From positions 97,961,242-98,025,241 of the forward strand of contig JAYGXS010000002.1 of NCBI GenBank assembly GCA_036362985.1: a DNA stretch of 64,000 nt, in the 5' to 3' direction. Position 1 is the first letter of the stretch. Every line of letters starts with the position of its first letter. Below the pieces are notes generated by a model. That model saw nothing but the letters and a program-made list of their open reading frames with translations, did not search any database and had not been told where the DNA came from. Below are positions 43,440 through 52,888 of the stretch, piece after piece. Source of the stretch: Ligula intestinalis. Its lineage: Eukaryota > Platyhelminthes > Cestoda > Diphyllobothriidea > Diphyllobothriidae. A program made the position numbers and the translations under genes.

Positions 43440-43995
43440 CCGTTTAAATTACTACAGTCTTGTAAATAATAATAAATACTTCCGCGGCTCTTTCCAACTT
43501 CTGCTTTTGAGTCACATGAATAAGGTTCGCAATGTCAAGCCTCTGGAAATATATGATTCGCTCAGTTAATTATAGTGCAGTCTCCCTCCTGCTGGTATCA
43601 TCCGCAAAATGTGACTGCAACTGTTACGTTTACTTTAATTCTGAGTTTTGGGCTAAGAAAACAAAACTGGGGCAAGAAATACCCGCTTGACTAGAAACCG
43701 TGTGCTCACGATAGCAGAATGACTAAGATTTTGTTTGAAATGGCGTGGCTGCCCAAATTTGCGTTTTAAGTAATCGCGTGCATTCCTAGTGATCACATCA
43801 GACGTACGCATGTAGTATCTAGCGAGTGAAGGTAAGGTATACTGTTTTTTGTAGGGTGCGCTGACGCGAATGAGACCACGATAACTACTTGTCAATGCCA
43901 ATTTCCTCTGATTCCCCGGTATTGCATAATTTATCTGCCTAATTTTATTCAGGCTTAACTAAGGAGGTCTTTATGGTAATTTCTGGAAAATCATT
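43440..43995. other. no gene recognised
   Basis: 3' flank of the ubiquitin-like copy. No domain-bearing frame. Confidence 0.3.
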
Positions 43996-44095
43996 TTTAA
44001 ATGGCTTTCCAAGAGTTCTCTCATCTCTTTGGAACCAGGCCTGGAAGATCGCAGACGTAAGGGTTTAACCTTAGCAGCCTTAACACCGTACGATA
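43995..44095 (-). repeat. repeat R1, short minus copy
   Basis: The minus strand reads ttaaggctgctaaggttaaaccc and gcgatcttccaggcctggttcc, matching the first 80 bases of R1. Confidence 0.45.
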
Positions 44096-44104
44096 AACTT
44101 ACTG

Positions 44105-44235
44105 AACGAAAGGTTAGGTAAGGGACACACAAAAGGGTATAAACAGTTCCATTCTAGCGCACCTGATAGACTCAGACCATCGCGTGGAGGTCATAGCGGC
44201 CTTCCGAGTGCTCTACAAGGTACCCTCAAGCCTAG
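44105..44235 (+). mobile_element. Penelope GIY-YIG C-terminal scrap
   Basis: gggtataaacagttcyattctagcgcacctga and gccttccgagtgctctacaaggtaccctcaagc match in reverse 50165-50275. Translation AAFRVLYKVPSSL corresponds to EAFRVIHKVPSSC there and SFRVLARARTN at 18.4 kb. It is cut off on both sides. Confidence 0.5.
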
Positions 44236-44885
44236 TAGCAAAACGAGCTCAAAAGTGCTCTGATCGAGCTCGCTTATTCGAACAATTGAGCTCCAAACGA
44301 GCTCAAAAAAGAGCTGCAAGCCAGTTCGCGTTTTCGCGCTTGAAGCTCGAAAAATCGAATTTAATTTTTCCTCCAGACAGGGGTTACCTCCTTTCCTGCG
44401 ACAACCCCAACTCATTTTTCGAAACGCAGTGAAATATTACTTTTTAAAAACTGTTTGCTTACTAACATGTATATTTATATAAAAAGCAGGCTTAAAAATA
44501 GTATGGGGCAAAAAATAAAAAATAAAGGTTCCCTCTGCCGCTTTTTCAGAATTCCTGGCTACCTAAACGCAGCACTGTGGAGTTCATGGACGGTCCGGGC
44601 GCATCATTGTCCGCATCATTGCATCGTATGTCTGAAAGGAGTAAATTAGTAAATTAGGTGCATCGCAAACGACAGCTCTCACTTTAAAATTAAATATCCT
44701 CTGCTGACTGTACACAGGAACGGTTCCTTTAATAAAGGCTTACAGAATGCCCAGACATCTGTAGGTTAGTCTTTGCCGGAATAAATTCCGATGACAAAAA
44801 CTTCACTTATGAAGGGCTGCATAACGCGGCCGAGAATTGGCCGCAAGTCAGACTTATTTTTACGATGTAAGGGCAAAGCACATAC
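44235..44885. other. no gene recognised
   Basis: Short frames only. aaaacgagctcaaaagtgctc and gagctccaaacgagctcaaaa form a small local direct repeat near 44240-44310. Confidence 0.35.
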
Positions 44886-45049
44886 AGTAGTTGCCGGTTA
44901 TTAAGCCCACGGTTAATAGGCCAAGCCGCATATTAAACCCAAATCAGCTGGGGACGGAATTTTACATAGCACAATCAGCCGGCTAATAAGCCCAGTCGCC
45001 GGCGACAGAGCCCAGTTTGCCAACAAAATAGAGTGAGATACTCATCTTT

Positions 45050-45175
45050 CAGCGTGCGCAACTGGTTACATAATGAAGTGGATCCGACAAAGCGAAGGGA
45101 GACAGGAATGACCATTTCTGGCCTATAAGCCGTCTCATAATTTTGGCCAGTCTTACGCAAAAAAGATGCCGGATG
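45050..45175 (-). repeat. SINE family S1, minus copy
   Basis: The minus strand reads ggcttataggccagaaatgg, cattcctgtctccctt and gtcggatccacttcatta, matching 15900-15970. It lies inside the left part of the TIR element. Confidence 0.6.
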
Positions 45176-46360
45176 TGATTTGTTTTCATTTGCGACATGC
45201 TGTTTGGAGGGCAGCAGACATGAGGGCAAATTATAAAGTCACGAATGAAACAAGCGAGGAAAATTTTGAAGAGAACATGGTCAATTAAATCATCCAGAAG
45301 GTAAAAGTGAAGAATGGAGGTGAAGCAAATGAGAAAATTGGTGATAATGGTGATGAGGACGAAGAGCCAGTTCCTAGGCATCAGATTTCCCAAAATTCGA
45401 CGATTTCTGTTCCTTGGCGAAGGACATCAAAGAGCACTTGCGAGTTAAGTTTCCTCCAAAACAACTGACACATGACCGTTCTTTTTAAACGTGTCAGTTC
45501 AGTTCAGTTCAGTTTTATTAGGGAAATATAGGTAAATACCTTTGAGCTCCCTCTTTGTACATAGCTATGATGCAGAACATGTGGCGTTGCCAGTAATGGC
45601 ACTGCGTTAGGGGCGCAGGCAGTAAAAAACTCCTTAGGCATCTTTCATCAGTCTAGTTTTGAATGTCATTTGTGGAATTTTAGGAGAAAAGTCGTCGCCC
45701 GTGGGGAGAAAAGGCGAAGGGAATATGTTAATCGGATGTCCTGCTGCTGAAAGTGTTTGGATCATGTCAGGAGGAGGCCATTGCGGTTGTTCAATATCAT
45801 AATGGTCACACGAGGAGAAGATTGCGGTGGTCACGAGAACATGATCGAGTGTCAGAGATGCGACCCTCATACGAGACTGGAGATCAATCGATATTCTAAA
45901 CAAACATATTACTGAAAAGTAGTGAGCTGTATGTTTTTAAAAAAGTTATTACTGCCAGAGAGGCTGGTGGTAAATTTTACTTGCTGACGGGTGGTAATGT
46001 AATTAGTCTCACATCATTACAGAGAATATATTCTTCTATGCTGATCCAACTGCATCTGAAACGTGTCTACAGATGAGGACACGACAACGTATGCGAGTAG
46101 AGCAATCCATGCTTGGATTACCCTCTTAGAGAAGAAGAATTTTCGTGCGTTCAATCTTGCCCCAGTTATACGTAGTTTGAGAGGGTGTCCGCGCAATCTA
46201 GTAGTAGTGGTCAGCTCGAAGAAATCGTTGGAAGCTTGGCAACAATTCTGACCCCACAGCATCCGAAATGCCTGTATTTTGTCACCGAGCAGCTGCTGTA
46301 ATCCAGCGGAAAAAAGTCGAGATTGGTCAGTCGTGTCTCTAAAGGAAGGTATGTATGGCC

Positions 46361-47548
46361 TCACACTAACTTAGTTGCACATCGTAGTACCTTTTCAAAG
46401 GGTTTTTTGTCATTGGCTGTCCAAGTTTCCAAGGCTCGGATGGCAAATTCCAGTTGGGGTCGCACAAACGTGCCGAAGAATTTGCCAAAGACAACTTCGT
46501 CAAATTTAGCAAAGGCGCGCTTGATTAGATACAAGCTCGACATTGCGGATTTGGCCACCTTCAGGCAGTGGAGTGATGGCTGAAGTGAGGAATTGAACAG
46601 CACCCCCAGATCCTTCTGGGTCTCTACTTCTGACAGCGGTGTGTTATTTAGGTTGTTAACTCTCCGATACAAAGAGTAAGTACTACTGAAGCGCATAACG
46701 TTGCATTTGGCGGCATTAAATGGCAGGATCAACTCGTTTGACCATTGTTCGAGTCGGAGCAAATCTGCCTGCAGATGTGCTTCGTCGTCTTCGCTACGAA
46801 TGACCTTCCAGATTTTTAAATCGTCAGCGAGCATTGCGGTTTCGCAGTCTAATCCACTAATGCAGTCGTCGATATATATGAGGAAGAGGATAGGGCCCAG
46901 AACGGAACCCTGGGGGACCCCACTATCAACCGCCACCTCCACCGATCGCTGATCACCAATACATACGGTTTGACTTTGGCCAGTCGGAAAGTTTTCTATC
47001 CATCGGAACAGGTTGCCTCTTACCCCTATACGTCTAAGCTTGTATAGGAGACGTTGATAAGGCACAGTGTCAAATGCCTTCTTGAAATCTACGAAAACTG
47101 CGTGCACCGTGTTTCCTTGATCGAATGCTCTCGGCCATTGCTCTAGACAGTAGAGCAGATTTGTCAAGCAGGACCGTCCGCTACGGAATCCGTGCTGTTT
47201 GTCAGAAAGAAGTCGATGAAACTCTAACAATTGCATCAACTCTATTTTGATAATTCGCTCCATGATCTTGCAGCATATTGAAGTAAGGCTTATTGGCCTG
47301 TAGTTGTTTGCGGATGCCCGACTCCCACTTTTGTGTATGGATGAGATCCACGCTGTCTTCCATGGCGGTTGGCCTGTGTTTAAGGAGGCCCGAAAGAGTA
47401 ACTGCGGGGCTTCTGCCAACTTCACGGCTAGCTCTTTCAACAGCTTTGCAGGTACGCCGTCCAGTCCTGGCGACTTCGTGTCTTGGAGCTTAAGAAGTTC
47501 TTGCAGGACAGTAACTTCTGTAAGCACAACTGAGTCAATGGTTGGCAT
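46361..47548 (-). CDS. CR1-like reverse transcriptase, 395-aa open frame
   Basis: Long intact frame with SPGLDGVPAKLLKEL, NNYRPISLTSICCKIME, QHGFRSGRSCLTNLL, AVFVDFKKAFDTVPY (motif A), SGVPQGSVLGPILF (motif B), LADDLKIWKVI (motif C, 46820-46831), ETQKDLGVLF, LIKRAF and FVRPQLEFAI, ending at LRCATKLV. The remaining thumb/C-terminal part (SAGLQQLLGDKIQAFRMLWGQ...) continues in frame 46017-46364. All three catalytic aspartates appear present. It is still a relic: the element is broken upstream and by a frameshift at about 46360. Confidence 0.85.
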   Translation of the reverse strand: MPTIDSVVLTEVTVLQELLKLQDTKSPGLDGVPAKLLKELAVKLAEAPQLLFRASLNTGQPPWKTAWISSIHKSGSRASANNYRPISLTSICCKIMERIIKIELMQLLEFHRLLSDKQHGFRSGRSCLTNLLYCLEQWPRAFDQGNTVHAVFVDFKKAFDTVPYQRLLYKLRRIGVRGNLFRWIENFPTGQSQTVCIGDQRSVEVAVDSGVPQGSVLGPILFLIYIDDCISGLDCETAMLADDLKIWKVIRSEDDEAHLQADLLRLEQWSNELILPFNAAKCNVMRFSSTYSLYRRVNNLNNTPLSEVETQKDLGVLFNSSLQPSLHCLKVAKSAMSSLYLIKRAFAKFDEVVFGKFFGTFVRPQLEFAIRALETWTANDKKPFEKVLRCATKLV

Positions 47549-48609
47549 CTCCTCGGTACTTAAATTGGTAACGATTAGCTCGACCTCTCTCTCAAAAAAA
47601 CCGACTGAAAGAACCTGAATAGATGCTCAGCCTTTGCTTTGTTCTTGCAAATTTCGGTGCCGTCATCCGTTTTTAACAAAGGTATGAGCTCTGTATTTCG
47701 GGTAGATCGCTTAATCTATTTGTAGGAGACCTTCGGATTTCCCACTGCAGAGTTTATTAGGTCACTCTCGAAGCTTTGGCGGGTTTTTAGTACAAGGCCC
47801 TTAACCCTATTTCTCTGCGCTTTGTACTTTTTGTGCGACTATGTGGTGTTCTCTCCCAGATATGTTTGCCACAGCTTTCCTTTACGATTAACCTCCCTCT
47901 TCAGCGTGTTTATTAACCCCTGGTTCCTACTTGTGGCTTTCGTTTTCTAGATGGGGCAGAAACTGGTGAGTAATCCATGTAATACGGCCTTAACCACCGA
48001 CAAATCCCCGTGGACACATCCGGTGAATACCTCCTTCCAGTCTACCCTGCGCACTTCGGTTCTCATTTGATTAAAGTTTCTGCACCATATGTTGTGTCTT
48101 ACGATCGCGCTATGATCAGGTACAGAGAAGAGTGAATACTCCCACTGTAGTACTACATGGTCGCTTTTGCCTAGAGGAGGTAAACAATTAATGACGTCTA
48201 CACTGTCAGGCGCTTTTGACAGTACAAGATCCAGACAGTTTGCCTGTTGCCCTTCACGCTGCCTGGTCTGAGATAAGACGTGTTGTGATAGAAAGCTTTT
48301 TATACCGTGCGTAGGAGTCGGCGATCGAAACTTAATTCTGACCCGGTCGCAGAATTGAGGCTCCAGTCAAAATGCGGAACATTGAAGTCACCCATAATCA
48401 TGACATTGAATCGCACGGCAAATGGTTTAACTTCCTCTTTTAGGCTCGTGTCTGACAGTGGATCGTTCGACGGTGGTCGATAAACCGCCAAGATGTCAAG
48501 GGCTTGAGACCCCGGCGTTCTGACGGTGAGCCAAAGGGCCTCTATATCGGACGCGAGCTGGTCAGTTTTGTTTGACAGTTGTAGACCATGTCTAACATAG
48601 GTGAACATA

Positions 48610-49066
48610 TCGCAAAGGAGTTAACGCTACGCCGGTTAAAGCCTAACTACTGCGATCTCCCAGGCCCTTAGGAGATGATAGAGAAGTGTTGGAGAACCAG
48701 AGTAGGCGAAGGTTATATTCGGTAAAGAACAAGTAGGAGAATAGTCAGTAGAAAAGTGGTTGACTCGGCCTGGCGTTGAGTTTGACCATCGGCACTGTGA
48801 GAGAGCACTGCAGCGTCGCGTCCGCCTCGAGCCGAGGCGGAAGGCCTAGTAACTCCAACGTCAGTCGCCGAAGACTTTTGTCTGTCTGATGGCCTTGATG
48901 GTGATTGGTGAACGCCAGTGGGGGAGTCCCTGGCTCGCGCGATGGTTGCAGTGTGTGCGGCAAACAAAGGCAGACACAGTGCGTAGGAGTTTAGCCGGCG
49001 CGCGTAGCCACTGCACTTTCGCGGCTTTTGGCAACGAAGCCGGCATGAGTCAGCGAGGTAGGGTCC
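48610..49066 (+). repeat. repeat R1 inserted in the CR1 endonuclease
   Basis: Begins cgcaaaggagttaacgctacgccggttaaagcctaactactgcgat, nearly as at 63645-63695. It includes gttgactcggcctgg, gagtttgaccat and cgtccgcc, and ends near gaggtagggtccca. On either side the CR1 minus frame resumes (GRQGWGVF | FTYVRHGLQL), which shows insertion into existing CR1 sequence. No coding capacity is evident. Confidence 0.65.
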
Positions 49067-49859
49067 CACAAACACACCCCAACCCTGACGCCCGGCTCTA
49101 TCCTTTCGGAACAGCTGATAACCGGGAAGAGCAACTTCCCGATCGTCTACCTTTGTGGATAACCATGTTTCTGTTATACAAACCACATCTGGTTTCACTT
49201 GACACAAATTAATCTTAAGCTTGACTAATTTAGAGAGCAGGCTTAGTGCATGGGTGTACATGCACTTTAGTTTCCTTTTTCGGCTTGTTCGGGTAGTTGT
49301 TACGTTCGGGCTCAACCCTTACCCTACTGAGTCGACTGCGTGGTTATCCGGAACGGACCTGTCCAAGGTGAGAACAATCGACGTTTAATCACTTGGTTTT
49401 TGTAAATAATCCAGTTTTTTCCCCCTTTGCTGTTTAGCTCCTTCATTTGGGCAACAAGTTGACGACGTTTGTTCCGCTCCGCAGCTGAGAAATCCTGCTG
49501 AAAAAAACACTCCCAGGTCGGAGTCTTTCATTCTAAAACGCGTAGACAGAATGAGCTTGGCTTCTTGGCTGCTGGTCACGACCACTTTCAGAGATCTGAG
49601 ACGCGTTAATCCAGTTGGACTCTCTGGCCGTTTTCCAAGGCGAATCATTTTTTGTTATAACGTAAAATACACACAAACAGCACTCTTTTCTTGTATATAA
49701 CCAAGCTCTAAACATAATATAGTACTATATAATGTATAGTGCCTATCCTGCGTTTGCTAATCAAGAACTAGGACTCTCCGGTTAGTGCACCGGCCGCTTA
49801 TTTAGCTCTAGTCGGTCTGGGCCCGAGGTGGGCTTAACAAACGGCGACTACTGTATAGC

Positions 49860-50117
49860 TAAATATATTACTTCTCATCAGGCCTTTACATTTATAGGGT
49901 AATTAGTAAATGGACTATGCGGGTTGGTAGAAAAAAGAAGGACGGTTGTCAGGGGAGGGGGAATGGGAGGGGGATCGAAACGGGGTCAACATTTTATCAG
50001 CGTTAGGGGGAACTGGTAGTCGGCTGAGGTGATAAGCTACTGGTGGTTAGATTAGCGGATTTCGCTTATGGTATCTGCGGCGCCGCGACGAAATTCTCTT
50101 GAGCGTACAGGACCGGT
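49860..50117. other. no gene recognised
   Basis: Includes a purine-rich stretch at 49930-49985 (gggaggggga-type words). Confidence 0.35.
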
Positions 50118-50395
50118 CAGCGTAGTCTGATGGCTGCCGCTTCTACGACAGCCAAAACACGCTCTCCAAGAAATTTTGAACAGCTCGAGGGTACCTTGTG
50201 GATCACTCGGAATGCCTCTTTGGCCTCAGGTGCGCTAGAATAGAACTGTTTATACCGTTTAGTAAGCCCTTTCCTTAACACACAGAAATGCGTTCTCGTA
50301 GTCTTTTGGACAAACGTCGGCTCGCGCGACCAATATATCCTGCCCCACAGGAGCAGGTAAGTAAATATATGCACATAGAGGTGGTGTGGGCTAGT
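50117..50395 (-). mobile_element. Penelope-like GIY-YIG fragment
   Basis: In one minus frame (about 50390-50280) MCIYLLTCSCGAGYIGRASRR then LSKRLRERISVC, stop, is a clean GIY-YIG motif. After a frameshift RYKQFYSSAPEAKEAFRVIHKVPSS and ERVLAVVEAAAIRLR give the C-terminal half. Same subgroup as 17.7 and 18.4 kb. The terminal His of the usual REH is Arg here. Confidence 0.65.
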
Positions 50396-50569
50396 AGTTT
50401 GTTCTTGATCTATCCGTAAGGGGTGGGACCAGTCGAGAACAGTACCGGGTGTTGGCTGCTGGGAAGGTGGTTGCTACAGCTTGACGCAGATGCCTACTTA
50501 GAAGTTCGCTTGGTCCGTCCCCTTGAAATGGGATCCTGATGAATTTTCAATAGAGGCATGTATGTTAGT

Positions 50570-51045
50570 TCCAGGAAGCAGTTAAAAAGGAGGAGATGCG
50601 ACCATTGGAACAAGATTTTTATTTTCCCGACGTTTTGGACTCCTTTGGAAATCCTTAATCATAGGTGATGGTATAATAGCCTGAGTCATGCGCAGATAGG
50701 GGTGACACATGCACAGATTGCACGGTATTTATAGTTCGTATCGGTCATCCGCGTACGTACTATAATTATCAGTTACTGTTTGCCACCGATATAGGTCTTA
50801 AATGTTCGGTAAACGAGGACATCCATGAAAGCCAGCGGACAAGCGGCGGTCCACTGTCCACCTGAGTTGTCTTTTGCCGAAATCGCGGGCAGCGTCTTTA
50901 CGGCATTGAATTTGCATGTGACGTTTGACTGACGATCGTCTAGCACAGATTGAGCTTTGTGAATGTAGTCTGTCCTGTCCAATAGGACAGTGCACCGCTG
51001 CTTGTCCGCTGGCCTTCCTGGATGACCCCGTTTGTTGCTAAAACT
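50570..51045 (-). mobile_element. Penelope-like terminus plus internally deleted RT N-terminus
   Basis: 50570-50770 is the terminal region with the hammerhead-like motif (gacgttttggactcc...aatcatag). Minus frame 50773-51040 gives ADKQRCTVLLDRTDYIHKAQSVLDD, the Penelope N-terminal RT block, then jumps to LAFMDVLVYRTFKTYIGG, the block normally found after YVDD. The RT palm is therefore deleted. Confidence 0.6.
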
Positions 51046-51065
51046 GTGGCGGCCTAAAACCTTAA

Positions 51066-51660
51066 GTGTTCAGGAGTGCAACCAAGACTATGCAAGTCCT
51101 GAATTTGAACAGCAACCACCCTATCGGTCACAAACGCAGCTGCGTAAGAGCGCTATACAGGCACGTTGTGACGCATTGCAGCGAAGTGGAAGACAAAGTT
51201 GCTGAATTAAACCTGCTCGACGGGAACTTAAAACGAATGTTTACGCGCGCAATTTTGTTAACCAATGCGTACGCAAACGAGACAAGAAGCAACGTCCAAC
51301 TGGCCAAGCGTTTGCCGAGCTGTTCCGCATGTGAAGAATACATCAGAAGCTGTCAGCCGTCTACTCACCCCACTGGGAGTTGGAGTTTTGCACAGCCCAG
51401 AAGCAACCATCAGGCGCCAGGTCATAAGAAAAAAAGACCCACTGCCAGGTTGCAGCTCACTTGAAGGGAACCAGCCATATTTTCCGGTTAAACGTAACCG
51501 AATTCCTTGCAAGAGGTGACAACCACGTTAGCCGCGAGCTGCTCGAGTCATAGTTCTCAGGCCCGCAGTCCATAGACAAGTGCAGTGATTTGGCATTCCC
51601 ATACGGAGCACCGGGTCATTGCCTGAAAAGGAAAGCCAGTCACGTGAGAAGGGTCGGGCC
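51066..51660 (+). mobile_element. Penelope-like linker and GIY-YIG remnant
   Basis: Plus frames: NSNHPIGHKRSCVRALYRHVVTHCSEVEDKVAEL (identical in type to the start of the 54.4-55.2 kb frame), HVKNTSEAVSRLLTPLGVGV in the next frame, then HVSRELLES..FSGPQSIDKCSDLAFPYG. The GIY-YIG centre is deleted. Orientation is opposite to the RT N-terminus next to it. Confidence 0.65.
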
Positions 51661-51669
51661 CAGCAACAA

Positions 51670-51870
51670 CTCTAAGGACAGAATAAATAACGGCGCTGCT
51701 GTGGGCTCGCCTCTTGGACGTCGCCTGGCTGACGCATTCATAGGTAATCTAGACGAATTTAAGTTAAGCGTTCTGATCTGTTAGCTAAAACATGATGGGC
51801 TGTACGTTGATGATATCTCTGCCATTGCCGAAGACAAACCGGATATAGCTGCACCCTTAAATGTTGTCGA
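51670..51870 (+). mobile_element. Penelope-type RT scrap
   Basis: NGAAVGSPLGRRLADAFIGNLDEF (motif B region, compare KGTPMGSP) and, after a stop, LYVDDISAIAEDKPD (motif C YVDD). It is from a different Penelope lineage than the others here. Broken by stops. Confidence 0.55.
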
Positions 51871-51899
51871 GTAAGCGAATCCATCCATTTAGGTCACGC

Positions 51900-52345
51900 T
51901 GGAGGTGGAAGCGGCAGGTTCGCTGGGAACCACAGCAGATGTGTAGTGGGTCGTGCCTGGCCGACAAGCTCGCGTCGAAGTGCACTTTCCCAAAGGCTCA
52001 TTGATGCGGTTTTTCGACGTCTCGATCAGCCAAACACGGTTCCCACATCTACGTGGTTTGGGCCAAGTGACGAATATCAAGCTTTCACGCGTTCCCGACG
52101 CAAGCTGCTTCGTTGCCCAACATCTCCAAGCCGAACTAGCCAATGGACGCGCACTCTCTCTCTCTGTCTACTGGCCCGACTGCTCTCAAAAAGTCACTTG
52201 GGGCTCGATCAATCTCCTGAGCGGACGTGTTCTCCCACGTCAGACTTCCTCCATCTCTTCTCCTTTCCTTTGTGGTCACAATATACTTTTACTTTGGCCT
52301 TCACCGGCTTCTCTCCTGGTGTGAAGATCACAGTTGCTGGATTTA
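51900..52345 (-). repeat. repeat R1, minus copy
   Basis: The minus strand contains gagaagagatggaggaagtctgacgtgggagaacacgtccgc, matching agaatagatggaagaagtctgacttgggaagtcacgtccgc at 61860-61900. A (CT)n stretch lies at 52153-52170. Confidence 0.5.
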
Positions 52346-52885
52346 ACTCACTTAGACGCGTCTCCGTCGCGTTCCCACCCGCCTCCCTCAAGGTCCGAAA
52401 ACACAAACTAATACAACTGCTGTCCCAGTGATCGCGTTTTTAATGTCTTTGCCTTTCTTAAGATGTGGTACCAGCAAATTGGAACAAACATATCCCTTCA
52501 AATCCATGCGTACATGCTTGCTACTCAAGTTCGTTAGCTAGATGTCTAAACAAAGGGACCTCGGTTGATGAGTTTTATCCGTTCCATCACCGAGCTCATC
52601 ATGGGAAACGCTCGTCTTACGAAATGTAACCAATCAAATTGCGTCAGTTCACTGATTGGCTGCAGTTGACAGAAGAGCCCCACCCCGGGAGAGCACGAGC
52701 ATGCGCCCTGACAGCTCGTTAACTGAGCGGAAGTTTGTCAATCAAAACTAATTTTTTGTGAGTGGTTTGCTCGTTACCCGAGACTCCACTCAACTGCCGC
52801 TGTGGGGGGGGGGGCGATATTAGGTGGTTGAAGTTCAACCTCGGACGTTTGACTCTGATCAAAAAGGTCGCGAGTTCGAGGCTCG
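52345..52885. other. unassigned; S1-like SINE head at its end
   Basis: No gene. A G run lies at 52804-52813. 52830-52885 (cgacgtttgactctgatcaaaaaggtcgcgagttcgaggctcggg) resembles a tRNA-like SINE head with a B box GAGTTCGAGGCTC. Confidence 0.4.
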
Positions 52886-52888
52886 GGT

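Larger units (their letters stand above)
45490..49690 (-). mobile_element. CR1-like non-LTR retrotransposon, minus orientation
   Basis: Reading on the minus strand: ORF1 remnant (49385-49648: IRLGKRPESPTGLTRLRSLKVV), endonuclease start (49060-49260: MYTHALSLLSKL, VCITETWLSTKVDDREVALPG), an R1 insertion, endonuclease middle (48300-48608: VYRPP, VMIMGDFNVPHFDW), a broken stretch 47550-48300, reverse transcriptase (46017-47548) and 3' UTR. It ends at 45490 with AATAAAACTGAACTGAACTG on the minus strand. It is close kin of the 21.6-26.5 kb copy. Confidence 0.85.
44885..49853. mobile_element. pogo-like TIR element interrupted by a CR1-like insertion
   Basis: Left end CAGTAGTTGCCGGTTATTAA... at 44885 and right end ...GGCGACTACTG at 49853 are inverted repeats, matching at 23 of the first 26 positions. 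Each is directly flanked by TA, the target site of pogo/mariner-type elements. The left side has internal echoes of the terminus (ggttaataggcc, ggctaataagcccagtcgccgg). Between them lie about 600 bases on the left, the minus-strand CR1-like element (45490-about 49690) and about 160 bases on the right. No transposase was seen, so the host element was probably non-autonomous and under 1 kb. Confidence 0.6.
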
